From positions 2,134,001 through 2,198,000 of the forward strand of contig JAUCEF010000003.1 in NCBI GenBank assembly GCA_033558025.1: 64,000 bases of DNA, written 5' to 3'. A program made the position numbers and the translations under genes. The stretch's first letter is position 1. Every line of letters starts with the position of its first letter. The notes under the pieces were generated by a model that was not told the origin of the DNA, did no database searches, and worked only from the letters and a program-made list of their open reading frames with translations. Below are positions 63,193 through 64,000 of this stretch, piece by piece. The stretch is from Phytophthora sp. 'mugwort'. Its lineage: Eukaryota; Oomycota; Peronosporomycetes; Peronosporales; Peronosporaceae.

Positions 63193-64000
63193 TGGCTTTT
63201 CAGAAGATCAAGCTTCGTCGTGGTGATATTCCTGACGTGGTCAAGTTCTACTTCGAGGGCAAGGGTCTGAAAGAGCGCTACGTACAAGTGTGTGAAGTGT
63301 GCAATGTTCACCCGCTCAGCAATGGAAGACGGGCTACATGAAACTTTATCGGCACCTTAACGTATGTCAAGGGAAGGGTTTCCGCGATATGCACGTCGCG
63401 CTGCACTGAAATCGTCGCAGCAGAACAACTTGGGTTTCTCGGTGACGGCCTATGTGAGAGAGCGCGATTTGGTGGTCTTCAAGTGGGTAACATGGGTCAT
63501 CATGCGCGATATGCCCTTCATGGAGGTCGACAACGATCTCCTGCGTGAATTGGCTGGAGTCAAGTCGGGCAACCATGTATCGAGTAAATCGGTGAATATA
63601 TACATTCACCATCTTGTGCATTTGATGGAAAAGAATATAATCCAACTGTTGCCGGAGTTTTTTTGCGGTGAAGTTCGACGGGTGGAAGACAAGTCGACGC
63701 ACTACATTGCCGTATTTGCGGTGTTCATGCTGAACGAATCCTGTCAAGAGGTGCTGATTGGGTGTTCACCACCAGTAGATGAACAATCGTACACTGCACC
63801 TGCACATCGAGACCTCCTCGCCTTCGTGCTGGATATCGTTCACCGATCATTCTCCAGCGTGTCTGTTCTTATCGGCGACAACTGCCCTACGAATAAAGCG
63901 ACTGCAGATTTGCCTTAAAAAAAGCCCCTGTTGCTGGGATACGCAGCGCACCAGTTCAATCTGGCTATTAAGCGCTACGTGAAAGAAGACCCCGGGGCCA
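63193..64000 (+). pseudogene. hAT-type transposase relic with BED finger, runs off the window
   Basis: From ATG 63193 (MAFQKIKLRRGDIPDVVKF) comes a BED-type finger: CEVC near 63285, then, after a frameshift near 63325, TGYMKLYRHLNVCQGKG. The body reads ERDLVVFKWVTWVIMRDMPF, HYIAVFAVFMLNESCQEVLI and SSVSVLIGDNCPTNKA, the order of hAT-type transposases common in oomycete genomes; the D of GDNC is a catalytic-region Asp. A TAA at 63916-63918 stops the frame, but the same frame continues LLLGYAAHQFNLAIKRYV to the end of the window. One frameshift plus one stop means it is inactive, though young-looking. Confidence 0.75.

Noticed and set aside
1..64000. CRISPR arrays, tRNA/rRNA genes, RXLR-type secreted effectors
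   Set aside because: None seen: no regular spacer repeats, no tRNA-like cloverleaf sequences, and no signal-peptide frame followed by an RXLR motif.

Overview
The window looks like nuclear DNA of an oomycete, most likely a Phytophthora-type peronosporalean. Supporting signs are long intron-poor genes, a few short GT-AG introns (57 to 88 bases), TCATTCC-type initiator elements upstream of start codons, and oomycete-style degenerate pogo/Tigger, hAT and Ty1/copia transposons. The genus is an inference.

Region 1 (1-9.7 kb) is ordinary gene space. It holds a ferlin-like protein with about eight C2 domains and a C-terminal membrane anchor, then an IQ-motif inositol-polyphosphate 5-phosphatase, then a stranded C-terminal piece of an alliinase/tryptophan-aminotransferase-like enzyme. 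Region 2 (9.7-18.8 kb) is a very large inverted repeat. Two almost identical 2505-base arms (9716-12220 and 16282-18786) flank a 4.06-kb spacer of retroelement debris. Each arm carries the same broken Kv-beta-type aldo/keto reductase pseudogene, with identical frameshifts. Region 3 (18.8-26.7 kb) has a decayed multi-membrane-pass protein gene, an oomycete gene of unknown function with an EF-hand-like stretch (copy A, 837 aa), and a spliced PHD + TAZ zinc-finger gene.

Region 4 (26.8-39.3 kb) is a transposon graveyard: GATC-dense LTR-like DNA, a minus-strand Ty1/copia relic and two pogo/Tigger transposase relics. Region 5 (39.5-43.6 kb) repeats the region 3 gene pair in rearranged order: copy B (802 aa) and a short TAZ-only gene.

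Region 6 (43.9-55.7 kb) is the most interesting part. Three SulP/SLC26-type anion transporters alternate with MscL-type large-conductance mechanosensitive channel genes. One MscL is an intact four-exon gene with a C-terminal zinc ribbon; three more are relics at different stages of decay. Region 7 (55.7-64 kb) holds a nearly complete but dead Ty1/copia element with LTRs and a 5-base target duplication, and a hAT transposase relic that runs off the window.

The genes do not form an operon. Recurrent themes are membrane and calcium/phosphoinositide biology (ferlin, 5-phosphatase), and ion/osmotic handling (SulP plus MscL), with local duplication and decay as the main structural process.
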